Assembly: GCF_010728155.1 (NCBI RefSeq)
Contig: NZ_AP022605.1
Coordinates: 434,001-498,000, forward strand
Direction of reading: 5' to 3'
Length of the DNA: 64,000 nucleotides
From: Mycolicibacterium doricum
GTDB lineage: Bacteria > Actinomycetota > Actinomycetes > Mycobacteriales > Mycobacteriaceae
Shown: piece after piece, positions 52,591-61,967 of the stretch
Numbering within the stretch: the stretch's first letter is position 1
Layout: each line of letters starts with the position of its first letter
Translations under genes and position numbers: made by a program
The notes under the pieces: generated by a model
What the model was told of the DNA's origin: nothing
The model's input: the letters and a program-made list of their open reading frames with translations, nothing else
Database searches by the model: none

Positions 52591-54954
52591 TTAGACCATC
52601 TCCCGCCGGGTGAGCCACCGCAAGACCTGCCAGCCGACGAACACCGGCAGCCAGCACGTCAGCACGCGGTACAGCAATACCGCGGGCACCGCCACCGCGG
52701 CCGCCACCCCGAACGCCGCCAGCCCGCCGATCAGCGCCGCCTCCACCGCGCCGACCCCACCCGGGGTGGGTGCCGCCGACGCGAGCGTGCCGCCCACCAT
52801 CGTCACCACGGTCACGGTGACGAACGAGGTGTCGCCGCCGAACGCTTCGATGCTCGCCCAGAGCGCGAACGCCGCCCCCAATGTGGTTGCCGCGCAGCCC
52901 AGCACGACGAGCGCCAGGCGCTGCGGTTCGGCGGCCAGGTCCCGGAGGTCGCCCAGCACCTCGAGCAGCCTCGGCCGCACGGTCGTGAGCGCCCACCGCC
53001 GCAGCTGGGGCACCACCACGACGGCGGTCCCCACTGCCAGCAGCACTGCGGCGATCACGTACAGCACGATCCGCGACGGCACGAACTGCCGGAGGTTCGC
53101 CGACGCACCGGCCACCGCGCTGAACAGGATCAGCAGCGTGATGTGCGTGACCACCTGCACCGACTGTTGCAACGCGACCGCAGTCGTGGCCCGCACCGCG
53201 CCGAGGCCGGCCTTCTGCAGGAATCGCGTGCTCAGCGCCAGCCCGCCCACCCCGGCCGGGGTGGTGGTCGCCGCGAACGTGTTGGCGATCTGCATCAATA
53301 CCAGACGCCGGAAGGTCACCAGCCCGTCGGCGCACGCCCACAGCGCCGCCGCGGCGCCGAGGTACTTCAGCGTCGACACCGCCAACCCGAGCAGGGCCCA
53401 CCACATGTTGACGTTGCGCAGCTCGTTGGAGAACGTGGGCACGGCGGTGAGGAACGGGTAGGCGACATAGACCAGCGCGCCGATCAGCACCAGCTGGATG
53501 ATCTGGTTGCGGGTGAACCGGGTGATGTTCTCGGTGCTGATGCTGTCGGTGCCGGTCTGACGCATCACCTCTTCGCGGGTCGCCGTCGCGACGGACCGCG
53601 CATCTGACAGCTGCTTCCAGAACCGTTCGCCCACTGCATGTTTGGTCAGACGGCGCGATGCGACGAGAACAGCATCCGCACCGAGCACCTCGATCGCCGC
53701 GGCGACCGCCGATTCGGTGTCGTGCAGCTCAGCGGTGGTCAACAGCAGCTGTGCGACATCGGTCTGCAGCTGCGCGTCCGTGGCACCGTACTCGGCGTAC
53801 CCGAACCCCCCGAACTGCACCGCGCCGCCGTCGACGGTGATCTCCGCGGCCCGCAGATCACCGTGGGAGATCGTCCGGGTGTGCAGTCGGCGCAACGCCT
53901 CCCACACGTTCTGCAACGGGGTGTCCTCGTCGATCGGCGCACCGTGGACCGCGTCGTGCGCGTAGAGCGCCCAGTTGCGCGCCAGCGTCGCCACCGCCAC
54001 CGACGAGGTGTTGGCCAGTCCGGCCTGGCCGATCGCGATCGCCATCAGCGCCCGGTGCTCGACGGCGCGACGCAAGGAGGTCTGCCACGGGGCCGTCTCA
54101 GACGACCGAAGCCGTAGCTTGCGCCATACCTGCCGCAGCGCGCCGCCGCTGCGCTGATTCGGCCCGTACATGTGCACCGTCGCGTGGCCCTGGCCCACGG
54201 TGTCGGCGGTCATCACCAGCGGGCCTCGGCCGGCCGGCCGCACCACCGTCAGCGCCGTCACGTCGAATCCGCGCCGTGCCAACGCCCGTACGGCGTCGAC
54301 CAGCGGCACCTCCAGCGCGGGCGTTCCGACCACCAGCACGACCAGCGCCCCGACGAACCAGCCGACCGCGAGCCCGAGCAGTGAGCGGGCCGGGACGACC
54401 GCGCTGACCACCAGATGGATCGGCACGAAGGCCAGCAGCAGCGCCCACCACCAGTGCCGCCACCGTGCCGGCACCCACGGGCCCGACACGGTCAGCACCG
54501 CGGCGAGCATCGCGATCCACCGCGGGTCGTCGAGGATCTGCGACAGCAGCGTGTCGAGCCGGTCGGACAGGTCGAAATGCCATCGCGGCGCGGCGATCCC
54601 GTTGCCGGTGATCGACAACGAGAGCACCGCGATCAGCCCGGCAGCGGCGAACGCGCCGAGTAACCGCCACTGCCGCACGATGATCAGCCCGACCAGGATG
54701 ACGAACGGCAGCGCCAGGATCGAGATGCCGTAGGCCAGATAGACCAGGTTGGACTGTGTCGGGGTGAGTACCCCGACGATCTCGGAGATCGACCGCTCGA
54801 GCGCGCTCCACTCGTAACGGGTGATGAACGAACTGGTGATCACGACGGTCAACAGCACCGTCGCAAACGCCAGGCGCAGGATGTCGTTGGTGCGTCGAGT
54901 CAGCGGCAGCAGCAGGCTGCCCGATACGGCGATCTCGCGCCCGTCGACTCGCAT
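52591..54954 (-). CDS. Large UPF0104/lysylphosphatidylglycerol-synthase-like membrane protein with kinase-like domain
   Basis: 787 residues from ATG 54954. About six N-terminal helices (to about 220), a cytoplasmic domain (230-470) with kinase-like features, and about eight C-terminal helices of the UPF0104/MprF flippase type (VFVGWQVLRWLTRRE at the end, ASAAPTPGGVGAVEAALIG in the core). The kinase-like part keeps an HGDLRAAEI catalytic-loop relative but has FGGFG in place of DFG, so it is probably a pseudokinase or only distantly related. Likely moves a lipid across the membrane. It ends the sulfatase operon, 2 bp after the sulfatase stop. Confidence 0.82.
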   Translation of the reverse strand: MRVDGREIAVSGSLLLPLTRRTNDILRLAFATVLLTVVITSSFITRYEWSALERSISEIVGVLTPTQSNLVYLAYGISILALPFVILVGLIIVRQWRLLGAFAAAGLIAVLSLSITGNGIAAPRWHFDLSDRLDTLLSQILDDPRWIAMLAAVLTVSGPWVPARWRHWWWALLLAFVPIHLVVSAVVPARSLLGLAVGWFVGALVVLVVGTPALEVPLVDAVRALARRGFDVTALTVVRPAGRGPLVMTADTVGQGHATVHMYGPNQRSGGALRQVWRKLRLRSSETAPWQTSLRRAVEHRALMAIAIGQAGLANTSSVAVATLARNWALYAHDAVHGAPIDEDTPLQNVWEALRRLHTRTISHGDLRAAEITVDGGAVQFGGFGYAEYGATDAQLQTDVAQLLLTTAELHDTESAVAAAIEVLGADAVLVASRRLTKHAVGERFWKQLSDARSVATATREEVMRQTGTDSISTENITRFTRNQIIQLVLIGALVYVAYPFLTAVPTFSNELRNVNMWWALLGLAVSTLKYLGAAAALWACADGLVTFRRLVLMQIANTFAATTTPAGVGGLALSTRFLQKAGLGAVRATTAVALQQSVQVVTHITLLILFSAVAGASANLRQFVPSRIVLYVIAAVLLAVGTAVVVVPQLRRWALTTVRPRLLEVLGDLRDLAAEPQRLALVVLGCAATTLGAAFALWASIEAFGGDTSFVTVTVVTMVGGTLASAAPTPGGVGAVEAALIGGLAAFGVAAAVAVPAVLLYRVLTCWLPVFVGWQVLRWLTRREMV

Positions 54955-54956
54955 AG

Positions 54957-56759
54957 TCAGTCCGCGGCGCCGACCCCCAGGCGTCCGAGCACCCGGCCGA
55001 CGAGGCCGACGCGTACCTGTCCGGTCGGTGGGCGGCGGACTGCGTAAGGCCACGGTTGATTGCGCTCCGGGATCGATTCGGTCCTGACGTGTTTGAGCTG
55101 CTGCCGCAGGTCTGCGCGCAGCTCGTGCAGTTCGGGGTCGCCCCAACGGTTGACGGCTTCGGTCGGGTCGTCGGTGAGGTCGTAGAGCTCCCACTGGTCG
55201 TCGAGCGGGCCGGCGCGGTACACCTCGCCGCCGAGACCGTTGGCTGCGAGGTGACGCACGCCCGGTTCGGTCCAGGTGGCCGGATCGTCGAAGCTGCGCA
55301 CCAGCTTCCACAGCCGTCCGTCGACCTGCGTCACCAGTCCTTCGAAGTTGGACGCCACATGGGCGGGAACCCGAATGCGCAGCGGGCCGGGGGGATTGAC
55401 GGTGCGCTTCAGTTTGCGCCCCAAACCGGATGCGCCGCTGTCGCCTTCGAGTATGTTGTCGCGGGTCATGAGGTACACCGCACGGTCCTCGTCGGGTCCG
55501 GCCCCGTCGACCACGGGCATCAGGTCCCGGCCGGGCAGGGGGTGCACCTCGGTGAACGCCTCGGCGAGCACGGCAGCCGTCGCGGCGACGTCCACACCGG
55601 CGACGCCCAGCAGCGTCGGCACCAGGTCGACATGCGAGGTGGGCGCGGTGACCGTGCGGGCCTCGGTGGCCTGCGAACCCGTCCTGGCGATGACGAATGG
55701 CACCCGGGTGGCCTCGTCGTAGAGGTTGAACCATTTCTGGTGCAGGCCGCCGTGCGCGCCGAGCAGGTCGCCGTGGTCGGCGGTGCGGACCAGCACCGCT
55801 TCTTGCGAACCCTCGACGACGGCGCGGCGCACCCGGTCGAGCGGACCGTCGACCTCGGCGTGCAGGCGGTAGTACAGGTCGCGATACTGCTGGGCGTTGC
55901 GCTGGTAGGTGCCCTCCATGACCGCGGCCGGACCGTAGCCGGAGTAGTAGGCCTCGCGGAACGCAATCTGGGCGGCCGGTTTGGTCGACAGGTCCTCGTC
56001 GGCGGTGGGCGCCGCGGGCACGTGCGGCGGGTCGAGCGGAGAGGGCTTCACGGGGCTGCGCCGCACCCACTGCGGGAACAGCACGATGTCGTGCGGGTTG
56101 ACGAAGCTGGCCACCAGCAGGAACGGCCGCAGCGCGTCAGCGTCGCCGGCGCGGCGGCGCGCGTAGCGGTCCTCCAGCCACCCCACCACCCGGGCGGCGA
56201 TCAGCGGGTCGCGACGAAAGCCACTGTTGGACAAGGCCGCTCCGTGCGGTTCGGGCCCGATCCAGCCGGAGAACCCGTACGGCCCCAGCGGATCGGCGTC
56301 GAGGTAGCGCCGCACCGCAGCCGGGTCCACCACACCCTCGTCGTCGTTGGTGTCCAGCGGCAGCCCGGTGGCGGGGTCGGTGAGGTCGGCGTGGGAGATG
56401 TGCCACTTGCCGTCGTAGTGGGTGTCGTAGCCGGCGGCGCGCAACCAGTTGCCCAGCGTCGGCACCTCACCCTGGCGCAGCCAGCGCATCCGCGAGTCGT
56501 CGTACGTCTTGCCGATGCCGTCGGTCTGGGTGACGCCGTGCAGATCGGGGTACTGCCCGGTGAAGATGGTCGGGCGGCTGGGCACGCACGCCAGCGATCC
56601 GGTGTAGTGGCGGGCGAAGCTGACACCGTGCTCGTCGAACCACCTGCGGCCGGGCAGCGCGTGGCTGCGCCACGCCAGCACCTCGGGTGCCTCGTACGGC
56701 GGTACGGCCCGCTCCTCGTCGGTCATCAGGATGACGATGTCGGGCCTGGGCTCAGACAT
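54957..56759 (-). CDS. Sulfatase (alkaline phosphatase superfamily)
   Basis: 600 residues. Formylglycine motif C58-V-P-S-R (GSLACVPSRPTIFTGQYPDL), metal-binding Asp in VILMTDEERA, KWHIS (GYDTHYDGKWHI) with its active Lys and His, and TADHGDLLGAHGG for the second metal half. All catalytic elements are present. Substrate unknown; the operon with a lipid-flippase-like protein suggests a sulfated lipid or glycan. The start overlaps the SRPBCC gene end by 8 bp. Confidence 0.9.
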   Translation of the reverse strand: MSEPRPDIVILMTDEERAVPPYEAPEVLAWRSHALPGRRWFDEHGVSFARHYTGSLACVPSRPTIFTGQYPDLHGVTQTDGIGKTYDDSRMRWLRQGEVPTLGNWLRAAGYDTHYDGKWHISHADLTDPATGLPLDTNDDEGVVDPAAVRRYLDADPLGPYGFSGWIGPEPHGAALSNSGFRRDPLIAARVVGWLEDRYARRRAGDADALRPFLLVASFVNPHDIVLFPQWVRRSPVKPSPLDPPHVPAAPTADEDLSTKPAAQIAFREAYYSGYGPAAVMEGTYQRNAQQYRDLYYRLHAEVDGPLDRVRRAVVEGSQEAVLVRTADHGDLLGAHGGLHQKWFNLYDEATRVPFVIARTGSQATEARTVTAPTSHVDLVPTLLGVAGVDVAATAAVLAEAFTEVHPLPGRDLMPVVDGAGPDEDRAVYLMTRDNILEGDSGASGLGRKLKRTVNPPGPLRIRVPAHVASNFEGLVTQVDGRLWKLVRSFDDPATWTEPGVRHLAANGLGGEVYRAGPLDDQWELYDLTDDPTEAVNRWGDPELHELRADLRQQLKHVRTESIPERNQPWPYAVRRPPTGQVRVGLVGRVLGRLGVGAAD

Positions 56760-57204
56760 GTGTGGTCTCCGATCGCGTTGCCAGGCCAGCGAGCATGGTG
56801 TTGGACAATTGCGCCATCAGCAGACCGACCAGCCGGCCGGCGAGGGCGCGTACCCGGCCGGGTCCGAGGTCCACGCTGGTGGTCAGGGTGACGGTGGTGG
56901 CGCCGGGCCGCTCGGGCCGCACCGTCCACCGATTGTTGAGGCGGCGCATCCAGCGGGGGACACCGGCGATGTCGTAGGCCAGCGTGGTGGGGGCGTCGAA
57001 TTCGGTGATCGTCTCCACCAGGGTGACGCGGCGGATCTGGACGCGGCGGGTGGTGCCGACGGGCCCGTCGGGATCGGTGCTCAGCACGCAGGAGTGGTCG
57101 ACGGCCGACATCCAGTCACCGATCGCCCCGAAATCGGCGAGCACGTCCCACACCCTCTGCGGGTCGGCGCGCACCGTCCGCCGACGACTGATCTGGGCGA
57201 CCAC
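56752..57204 (-). CDS. SRPBCC (START-like) family protein
   Basis: 150 residues with the helix-grip fold pattern: RTVRADPQRVWDVLADFGAI at the start, WMSAVDHSCVLS, GTTRRVQIRRVTLVETITEF and a long C-terminal helix. Such proteins bind hydrophobic ligands such as lipids or polyketides. It is the first gene of a three-gene operon with the sulfatase and the membrane protein. Confidence 0.85.
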   Translation of the reverse strand: MVAQISRRRTVRADPQRVWDVLADFGAIGDWMSAVDHSCVLSTDPDGPVGTTRRVQIRRVTLVETITEFDAPTTLAYDIAGVPRWMRRLNNRWTVRPERPGATTVTLTTSVDLGPGRVRALAGRLVGLLMAQLSNTMLAGLATRSETTHV

Positions 57205-57262
57205 AGGGCCACCCTACGGTGCCGGGCGCGCCGTGGTCAGCAGTAACGGGCGAGTCGCTCTC

Positions 57263-58753
57263 TCAGTGTGAGCCTGCCAGCCGGCCGGTGAGGCGCCGGT
57301 GGCGTTCGGCGCTGTTGTCATCGAGGCCGACGATCGTGACGTTCTTACCCTTGGCCGCGTACTTGGTGGTGATCGAGTCGAGCGTCGCGACCGTCGAGGC
57401 ATCCCAGATGTGGGCGCCGGACATGTCGATGACCACGTTGGCCGGATCGCCGGCGTAGTCGAACTGGTAGACCATGTCGTTGCTCGATGCGAAGAACAAC
57501 TCGCCGCTCACCGCGTACACCTGGGTGTCCTCGTCGGGCCGGTCCACCTTGACGACGTCGGTGAGGTGGGCGACGCGCCGGGCGAACAGAACCATCGCGG
57601 TCAGCGTGCCGACGGCCACACCGTAGGCGAGGTTGTCGGTGCCGACGGTGACGGCGACGGTCACGAGCATCACCGTGGTCTCGCTCTTGGGCATGCGCGC
57701 CAGCGTCTTCGGCGCGATGCTGTGCCAGTCGAACGTGCCGACCGACACCATGACCATCACGGCGACCAACGCGGCCATCGGGATCTGCCCGACGATGTCG
57801 CCGAGCCCGACGACCAGCGCCAGCACGAAGGCGCCGGCGAGGAAAGTGGAGATCCGGGTGCGCGCCCCACAGGACTTCACGTTGATCATCGTCTGCCCGA
57901 TCATCGCGCAGCCACCCATGCCGCCGAAGAAGCCGGTGACGATGTTGGCCGCGCCCTGTCCGAGTGATTCACGGGTCTTGTCGGAGTGGGTGTCGGTGAT
58001 GTCGTCGACGAGCTTGGCGGTCATCAGCGATTCCATCAGGCCGACGATCGCCATGGTGAGCGCGTACGGGGCGATGACGCCGAGCGTTTCGAGGGTGTAC
58101 GGGACGTCGGGCAGCAGGAAGGCCGGCAGCGTGCTGGGCAGCTCCCCCTCGTCGCCGACGGTGGGCACCGACCAGCCGAAGACCAGGCAGGCGCCGGTGA
58201 GCAACACGATCGCCACCAGCGGCGCCGGGATGGCGGTCGTGATCCTGGGCAGCAGCACGATCATCGCGATGCCGACCACGACCATCGGATAGACCAGCCA
58301 CGGCACCCCGAGCAGATGCGGCAGCTGGGCGACGAAGATCAGGATGGCCAGCGCGTTGACGAATCCGACCATGACGCTGCGCGGGACGAAGCGCATGAGC
58401 CGGGCGACACCGAGGCCGCCGAGCACCAGCTGGAGGATTCCGGCCAGGATGACGGCGGCGATCAGGTAGTCCAGACCGTGGCTGTGCACCAGCGGGGCGA
58501 CGACGAGCGCGACCGCGCCGGTGGCCGCCGAGATCATCGCGGGCCGGCCGCCGAGGATGGCGACGGTGACGGCCATGGTGAACGAGGCGAACAGTCCGAC
58601 CTGCGGATCGACGCCGGCGATGATCGAGAACGAGATGGCCTCGGGGATCAGGGCCAGCGCGACGACCAGTCCGGCGAGGACCTCGGTGCGGAGGCGTCTG
58701 GGTGAGCGCAGTGCGGCGAGTACCGACTGTTCTTCCTGCGGTGTGGTGCGCAA
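57263..58753 (-). CDS. SulP family anion transporter with STAS domain
   Basis: 496 residues. About ten to twelve transmembrane helices (SulP core: [60 protein letters not shown]) and a C-terminal STAS domain ([20 protein letters not shown]). SulP proteins exchange or import sulfate, bicarbonate and related anions. Two 15-bp repeats lie directly upstream. Confidence 0.92.
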   Translation of the reverse strand: MRTTPQEEQSVLAALRSPRRLRTEVLAGLVVALALIPEAISFSIIAGVDPQVGLFASFTMAVTVAILGGRPAMISAATGAVALVVAPLVHSHGLDYLIAAVILAGILQLVLGGLGVARLMRFVPRSVMVGFVNALAILIFVAQLPHLLGVPWLVYPMVVVGIAMIVLLPRITTAIPAPLVAIVLLTGACLVFGWSVPTVGDEGELPSTLPAFLLPDVPYTLETLGVIAPYALTMAIVGLMESLMTAKLVDDITDTHSDKTRESLGQGAANIVTGFFGGMGGCAMIGQTMINVKSCGARTRISTFLAGAFVLALVVGLGDIVGQIPMAALVAVMVMVSVGTFDWHSIAPKTLARMPKSETTVMLVTVAVTVGTDNLAYGVAVGTLTAMVLFARRVAHLTDVVKVDRPDEDTQVYAVSGELFFASSNDMVYQFDYAGDPANVVIDMSGAHIWDASTVATLDSITTKYAAKGKNVTIVGLDDNSAERHRRLTGRLAGSH

Positions 58754-58773
58754 AGCCGCCCACTCCCTTCATT

Positions 58774-58803
58774 CATGGGATTTGAGGCCATGGGATTTGA
58801 GGC
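58774..58803. repeat. Two tandem 15-bp repeats upstream of the SulP gene
   Basis: CATGGGATTTGAGGC occurs twice in direct contact, about 20 bp before the transporter start on the minus strand. They may form a regulatory site or a slipped duplication in the 5' leader. Confidence 0.9.
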
Positions 58804-58833
58804 GCAACGCTGCGCGAACCCCCGGAACCCTAC

Positions 58834-60573
58834 TCAGGTCTGATCTCGGCGCGGACCGCGCAACCGCTCCGCCAGACCCGACGCCCGCACCACGCGCCGC
58901 TCGATCGCCGCGCGCACCGCCGCCTCGGAACCGACCACCCGCACCTTGGTCTTCGCCCGGGTGACGGCGGTGTAGAACAGCTCGCGGGTCAGCAGCCGTG
59001 ACTCTTCGTCGGGGAGCAGCACGGTGACCTCCTTGGCCTGGCTGCCCTGGCTCTTGTGGATCGTCATGGCATGCACGGTGTCGACGTCGGCGAGCCGGCT
59101 GGTGGAGAACTCGACCGGTCCGGCGCCCGAACCCACGACGGCGGCCAGCCCGTCGTCCCGCATGACCGTCACGCCGGTGTCACCGTTGTAGAGCTTCAGC
59201 CCGTAGTCGTTCGCGGTGACCAGCAGCGGCCGCCCGGCGTACCAGTCTGACCAGATCGGCTCCCCCGTCGCATCGGTGAGCCAGCGCTCCACCTGCCGGT
59301 TCCACTGGCGGACGCCGTACGGTCCACGCCGGTGCGCACATAGCAGGCGGTGGTCGTCGAGCGTGGCCAACGCTGCCCGCGCGTCTCCGAGGATCGCCGC
59401 CTCGCGTAGCCGCAACGCGTGCGGCACGAGCACTGTGCGCAGCCGCTCAGCCGGGTTGTCGGTGTCGAGCCATTCGATGTCGGGGCCGCCGTCGCGCAGC
59501 AGGCCGATCACGTCGCCGGTGCGGCCGTCGCGGATCGCCGAAGCCAGCGCACCGATCGGCGCGCCGAAGCGGTGTGAGGTGACCAGCCGGGCGATCCGCG
59601 CGTCGTCGCGCGCTCCCAGCCCGTCGACCAGGTCGGCGAGCACCGCCCCGGCCTCGACCGAGGCCAACTGGTCGGCGTCGCCGACGAGCAGCAACCGGCT
59701 GTCGGGCCGCACGGCCTCGAGCAACCGGGCCATCAGCGTCAGCGACACCATCGACGTCTCGTCGACGACGATCACGTCGTGCGGCAGCCGGTTCCCCCGG
59801 TGGTGGCGGAACCGCGACGCGTTGTCCCGGCGCCGCTGCAACAGCCGGTGCAGCGTCGAGGCGGTCAGTTCGGGCAGCCGGTCGCGGTCTACGGCGTCGA
59901 GCTCGGCGATCTGCAGGTGCACGGCTTCGAGCAGACGGGCCGCGGCCTTACCGGTCGGGGCGGCCAGCGCGACGCGCAGCGGTGGCCGGTTCCGCAGCGA
60001 GGCCTGCTCGGCGAGCAGCGCCAGCAAGCGCGCCACCGTTGTCGTCTTGCCGGTTCCCGGGCCGCCGGTCAGCACGGTAAGCGACTGCGAGAGCGCGATT
60101 TCGGCCGCGACACGCTGCTCGGGAAAGTCCGCGACGGGGAACAGGCGGTCGAGGCCGGGCCCGTCACCGGACGGCGAGGATTCCAGCAGCGCCAGCACGT
60201 CGTCGCACACCTGTTGTTCCTCGCGCCAGTAGCGGTCGAGGTAGAGCAGATCACCCGAGGACCCGGCGTGGAGCCTCAGCACCGGAGGCGTGCCGGTCAG
60301 CGGGCTCGCGCGCACGGCCGCGAGCCATGACTCTGGGGCGGGCCAGGGTAACGCGGGCAGGCCAACCTGGGTCGCGACGGAGCCGAGGTCCACGCACACG
60401 GACCCGTTGCGCAGGGCGCGGACCGCGAACGCGACGGCCAGCGCCACGGATTCTTCTGTGTCGCCGGCCATCTCGGTGAGCCGCCGGGCAACGTGCACGT
60501 CGGCGGGTTCGAACACCTGCGCGTCGGTGAACTCACCGAGCAGCCCGGTCACCGCGAGGGTGCCGACGCTCAT
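58834..60573 (-). CDS. recD: Exodeoxyribonuclease V alpha chain RecD
   Basis: 579 residues. Helicase of the RecBCD complex: P-loop [20 protein letters not shown] near 168-187, DEAD-like [39 protein letters not shown] and the C-terminal motif [20 protein letters not shown]. It moves 5'-3' on one strand while RecB moves on the other. It ends the operon and overlaps the NYN gene by 4 bp. Confidence 0.95.
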   Translation of the reverse strand: MSVGTLAVTGLLGEFTDAQVFEPADVHVARRLTEMAGDTEESVALAVAFAVRALRNGSVCVDLGSVATQVGLPALPWPAPESWLAAVRASPLTGTPPVLRLHAGSSGDLLYLDRYWREEQQVCDDVLALLESSPSGDGPGLDRLFPVADFPEQRVAAEIALSQSLTVLTGGPGTGKTTTVARLLALLAEQASLRNRPPLRVALAAPTGKAAARLLEAVHLQIAELDAVDRDRLPELTASTLHRLLQRRRDNASRFRHHRGNRLPHDVIVVDETSMVSLTLMARLLEAVRPDSRLLLVGDADQLASVEAGAVLADLVDGLGARDDARIARLVTSHRFGAPIGALASAIRDGRTGDVIGLLRDGGPDIEWLDTDNPAERLRTVLVPHALRLREAAILGDARAALATLDDHRLLCAHRRGPYGVRQWNRQVERWLTDATGEPIWSDWYAGRPLLVTANDYGLKLYNGDTGVTVMRDDGLAAVVGSGAGPVEFSTSRLADVDTVHAMTIHKSQGSQAKEVTVLLPDEESRLLTRELFYTAVTRAKTKVRVVGSEAAVRAAIERRVVRASGLAERLRGPRRDQT

Positions 60574-61487
60574 GAGTCGCCGGCACCGCGCAGCCGCACC
60601 ATGCGGGTGGTCGAGCTCTCGTCGAGTTCGACCAGATCTGCGTGTGACCGCAGGAAGTCGCTGAACGACCGGTAACCGAGCGACTTCTCGTTGAACGACG
60701 GATCCATCCGCTTCATCTGCGCTTTGACCGCCGAGTTGTGCAACCAGTCGGCGTCGTCCTTCTCCAGGCCGATCCGCAACGCGCGCATCAGCAGCGCGGT
60801 GGCGGCGTCCGCGGGATCGGGCTCGGGCTCGGGCTCCAACTCGGGCTCGGACTCGTCGGACTTTTCCGGCTTGCGGCGGCGGGTGCGTTTGGCCGGCTCG
60901 GCCTTGTCGCTGTCGGCGGCCTCCACAGGCGTGGGGACGGGGACGCCGGGCAGCGCGTCGTAGGTGACGAACTCGTCGCAGGCGGCGGCCAGCGACCGGC
61001 TCGACGCGCCAGCCACCCCGATCCCGACCACGTAGCGGCCGAGCCGTTTGCAGCGCTGCGCGAGTGCGATGTAGTCGGAGTCGCCGCCGACGATCACGAC
61101 GTGGGTCAGGTCGGGCAGCCGGAACATGTCCTCGACCGCGTCGACGGCCAGTCGGATATCGGCGCCGTTCTTGCCGTAGGCGGCGGCCGGGAACAACTGC
61201 ACGAGATCGACGGCGCGCGCCACCAGCTGGCCGCGGTAGTTCGCGTTGACGTCGGAGGACCAGTCCGCGTACGCGCGGGTGAGCACGAGGGTGCCGAACG
61301 AGGACGCGAAGTCGATCACCGCGCCGATGTCGACGGTGGCACGCTGCAGCTTCTCGGCGAAGTCGTCGGCGTCCTTGGTCTTGTCCCGGTGGTACGAGCT
61401 GCGGCCGTTGACCTGGTCGTAGCGCGAGATGACGATGTTGTCGAAGTCGAGGTAGACAGCGACGCGTGTGGCTCCCGGTTCCGTCAC
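60570..61487 (-). CDS. NYN-domain (LabA-like) protein with C-terminal LOTUS/OST-HTH-like domain
   Basis: 305 residues. NYN ribonuclease fold: VAVYLDFDNIVISRYDQVNG, ADWSSDVNANYRGQLVARAV and THVVIVGGDSDYIALAQRCK carry the conserved Asp residues (DFDN, GGDSDY). A charged, Glu/Pro-rich linker (PELEPEPEPDP) leads to a C-terminal module (GYRSFSDFLRSHADLVEL) like an OST-HTH/LOTUS RNA-binding domain. Coupled to recD by a 4-bp overlap (ATGA-type), which is a puzzling place for an RNA enzyme. Confidence 0.88.
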   Translation of the reverse strand: MTEPGATRVAVYLDFDNIVISRYDQVNGRSSYHRDKTKDADDFAEKLQRATVDIGAVIDFASSFGTLVLTRAYADWSSDVNANYRGQLVARAVDLVQLFPAAAYGKNGADIRLAVDAVEDMFRLPDLTHVVIVGGDSDYIALAQRCKRLGRYVVGIGVAGASSRSLAAACDEFVTYDALPGVPVPTPVEAADSDKAEPAKRTRRRKPEKSDESEPELEPEPEPDPADAATALLMRALRIGLEKDDADWLHNSAVKAQMKRMDPSFNEKSLGYRSFSDFLRSHADLVELDESSTTRMVRLRGAGDS

Positions 61488-61518
61488 CCGTTCAGTGTGG
61501 CCTATCGGATTCCCGACG

Positions 61519-61839
61519 TCAGGCGGCCTGCGGCATCGTGCAGTGGGGATCGCAGATGTCGAGGACTCGGCGCACCGTCGGGTTGCTCACCAGCGTCCAC
61601 GCCACCTCGGCGCGCGCGCAGCGCTCGCCGATGGTGCACAGCACGGAGAACCCGGTGGTGGACAGGAAGTCGACCCCGGTCATGTCGAGCGTGAGCCGAC
61701 GCGAGTTCGCACCGCGACGCAGCACGTAGTCCTCCAAGTCAGCGGCGTTCGCCGCGTCGACGGATCCGGCGACGGTGATGCGGGCCTCGAACGGGGCGAG
61801 CCACTCGGTGGTGAACGTCAAATTGTCGATAGAAGGCAT
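61519..61839 (-). CDS. STAS-domain protein (anti-sigma factor antagonist-like)
   Basis: 106 residues. STAS fold with the conserved phospho-site region: RLTLDMTGVDFLSTTGFSVL, where the S/T after D-F-L is the usual phosphorylation site of SpoIIAA-like proteins. It lies between the NYN gene and recB. It may switch a sigma factor, but no anti-sigma kinase is nearby. Confidence 0.85.
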   Translation of the reverse strand: MPSIDNLTFTTEWLAPFEARITVAGSVDAANAADLEDYVLRRGANSRRLTLDMTGVDFLSTTGFSVLCTIGERCARAEVAWTLVSNPTVRRVLDICDPHCTMPQAA

Positions 61840-61967
61840 GGGATCTAGCTCCGAAACTGCGCCATCGGCGCTTATGAGAAGGGCGCGTTATGAGAAAAAT
61901 GTGGCGGACGGCGTCTGCGGGGGGGCGGTTCCAACGATCCGGTCTGCCACCTGCCGCGGCTGGTTGA

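Noticed and set aside
52591..56070. A single 1159-aa open frame on the minus strand
   Set aside because: Its first 370 codons are the antisense-frame shadow of the sulfatase gene (Arg/Pro-rich). The membrane protein starts at 54954.
55056..56891. 611-aa plus-strand frame
   Set aside because: It lies opposite the sulfatase gene and has the Gly/Val/Arg-rich composition typical of antisense frames in high-GC DNA.
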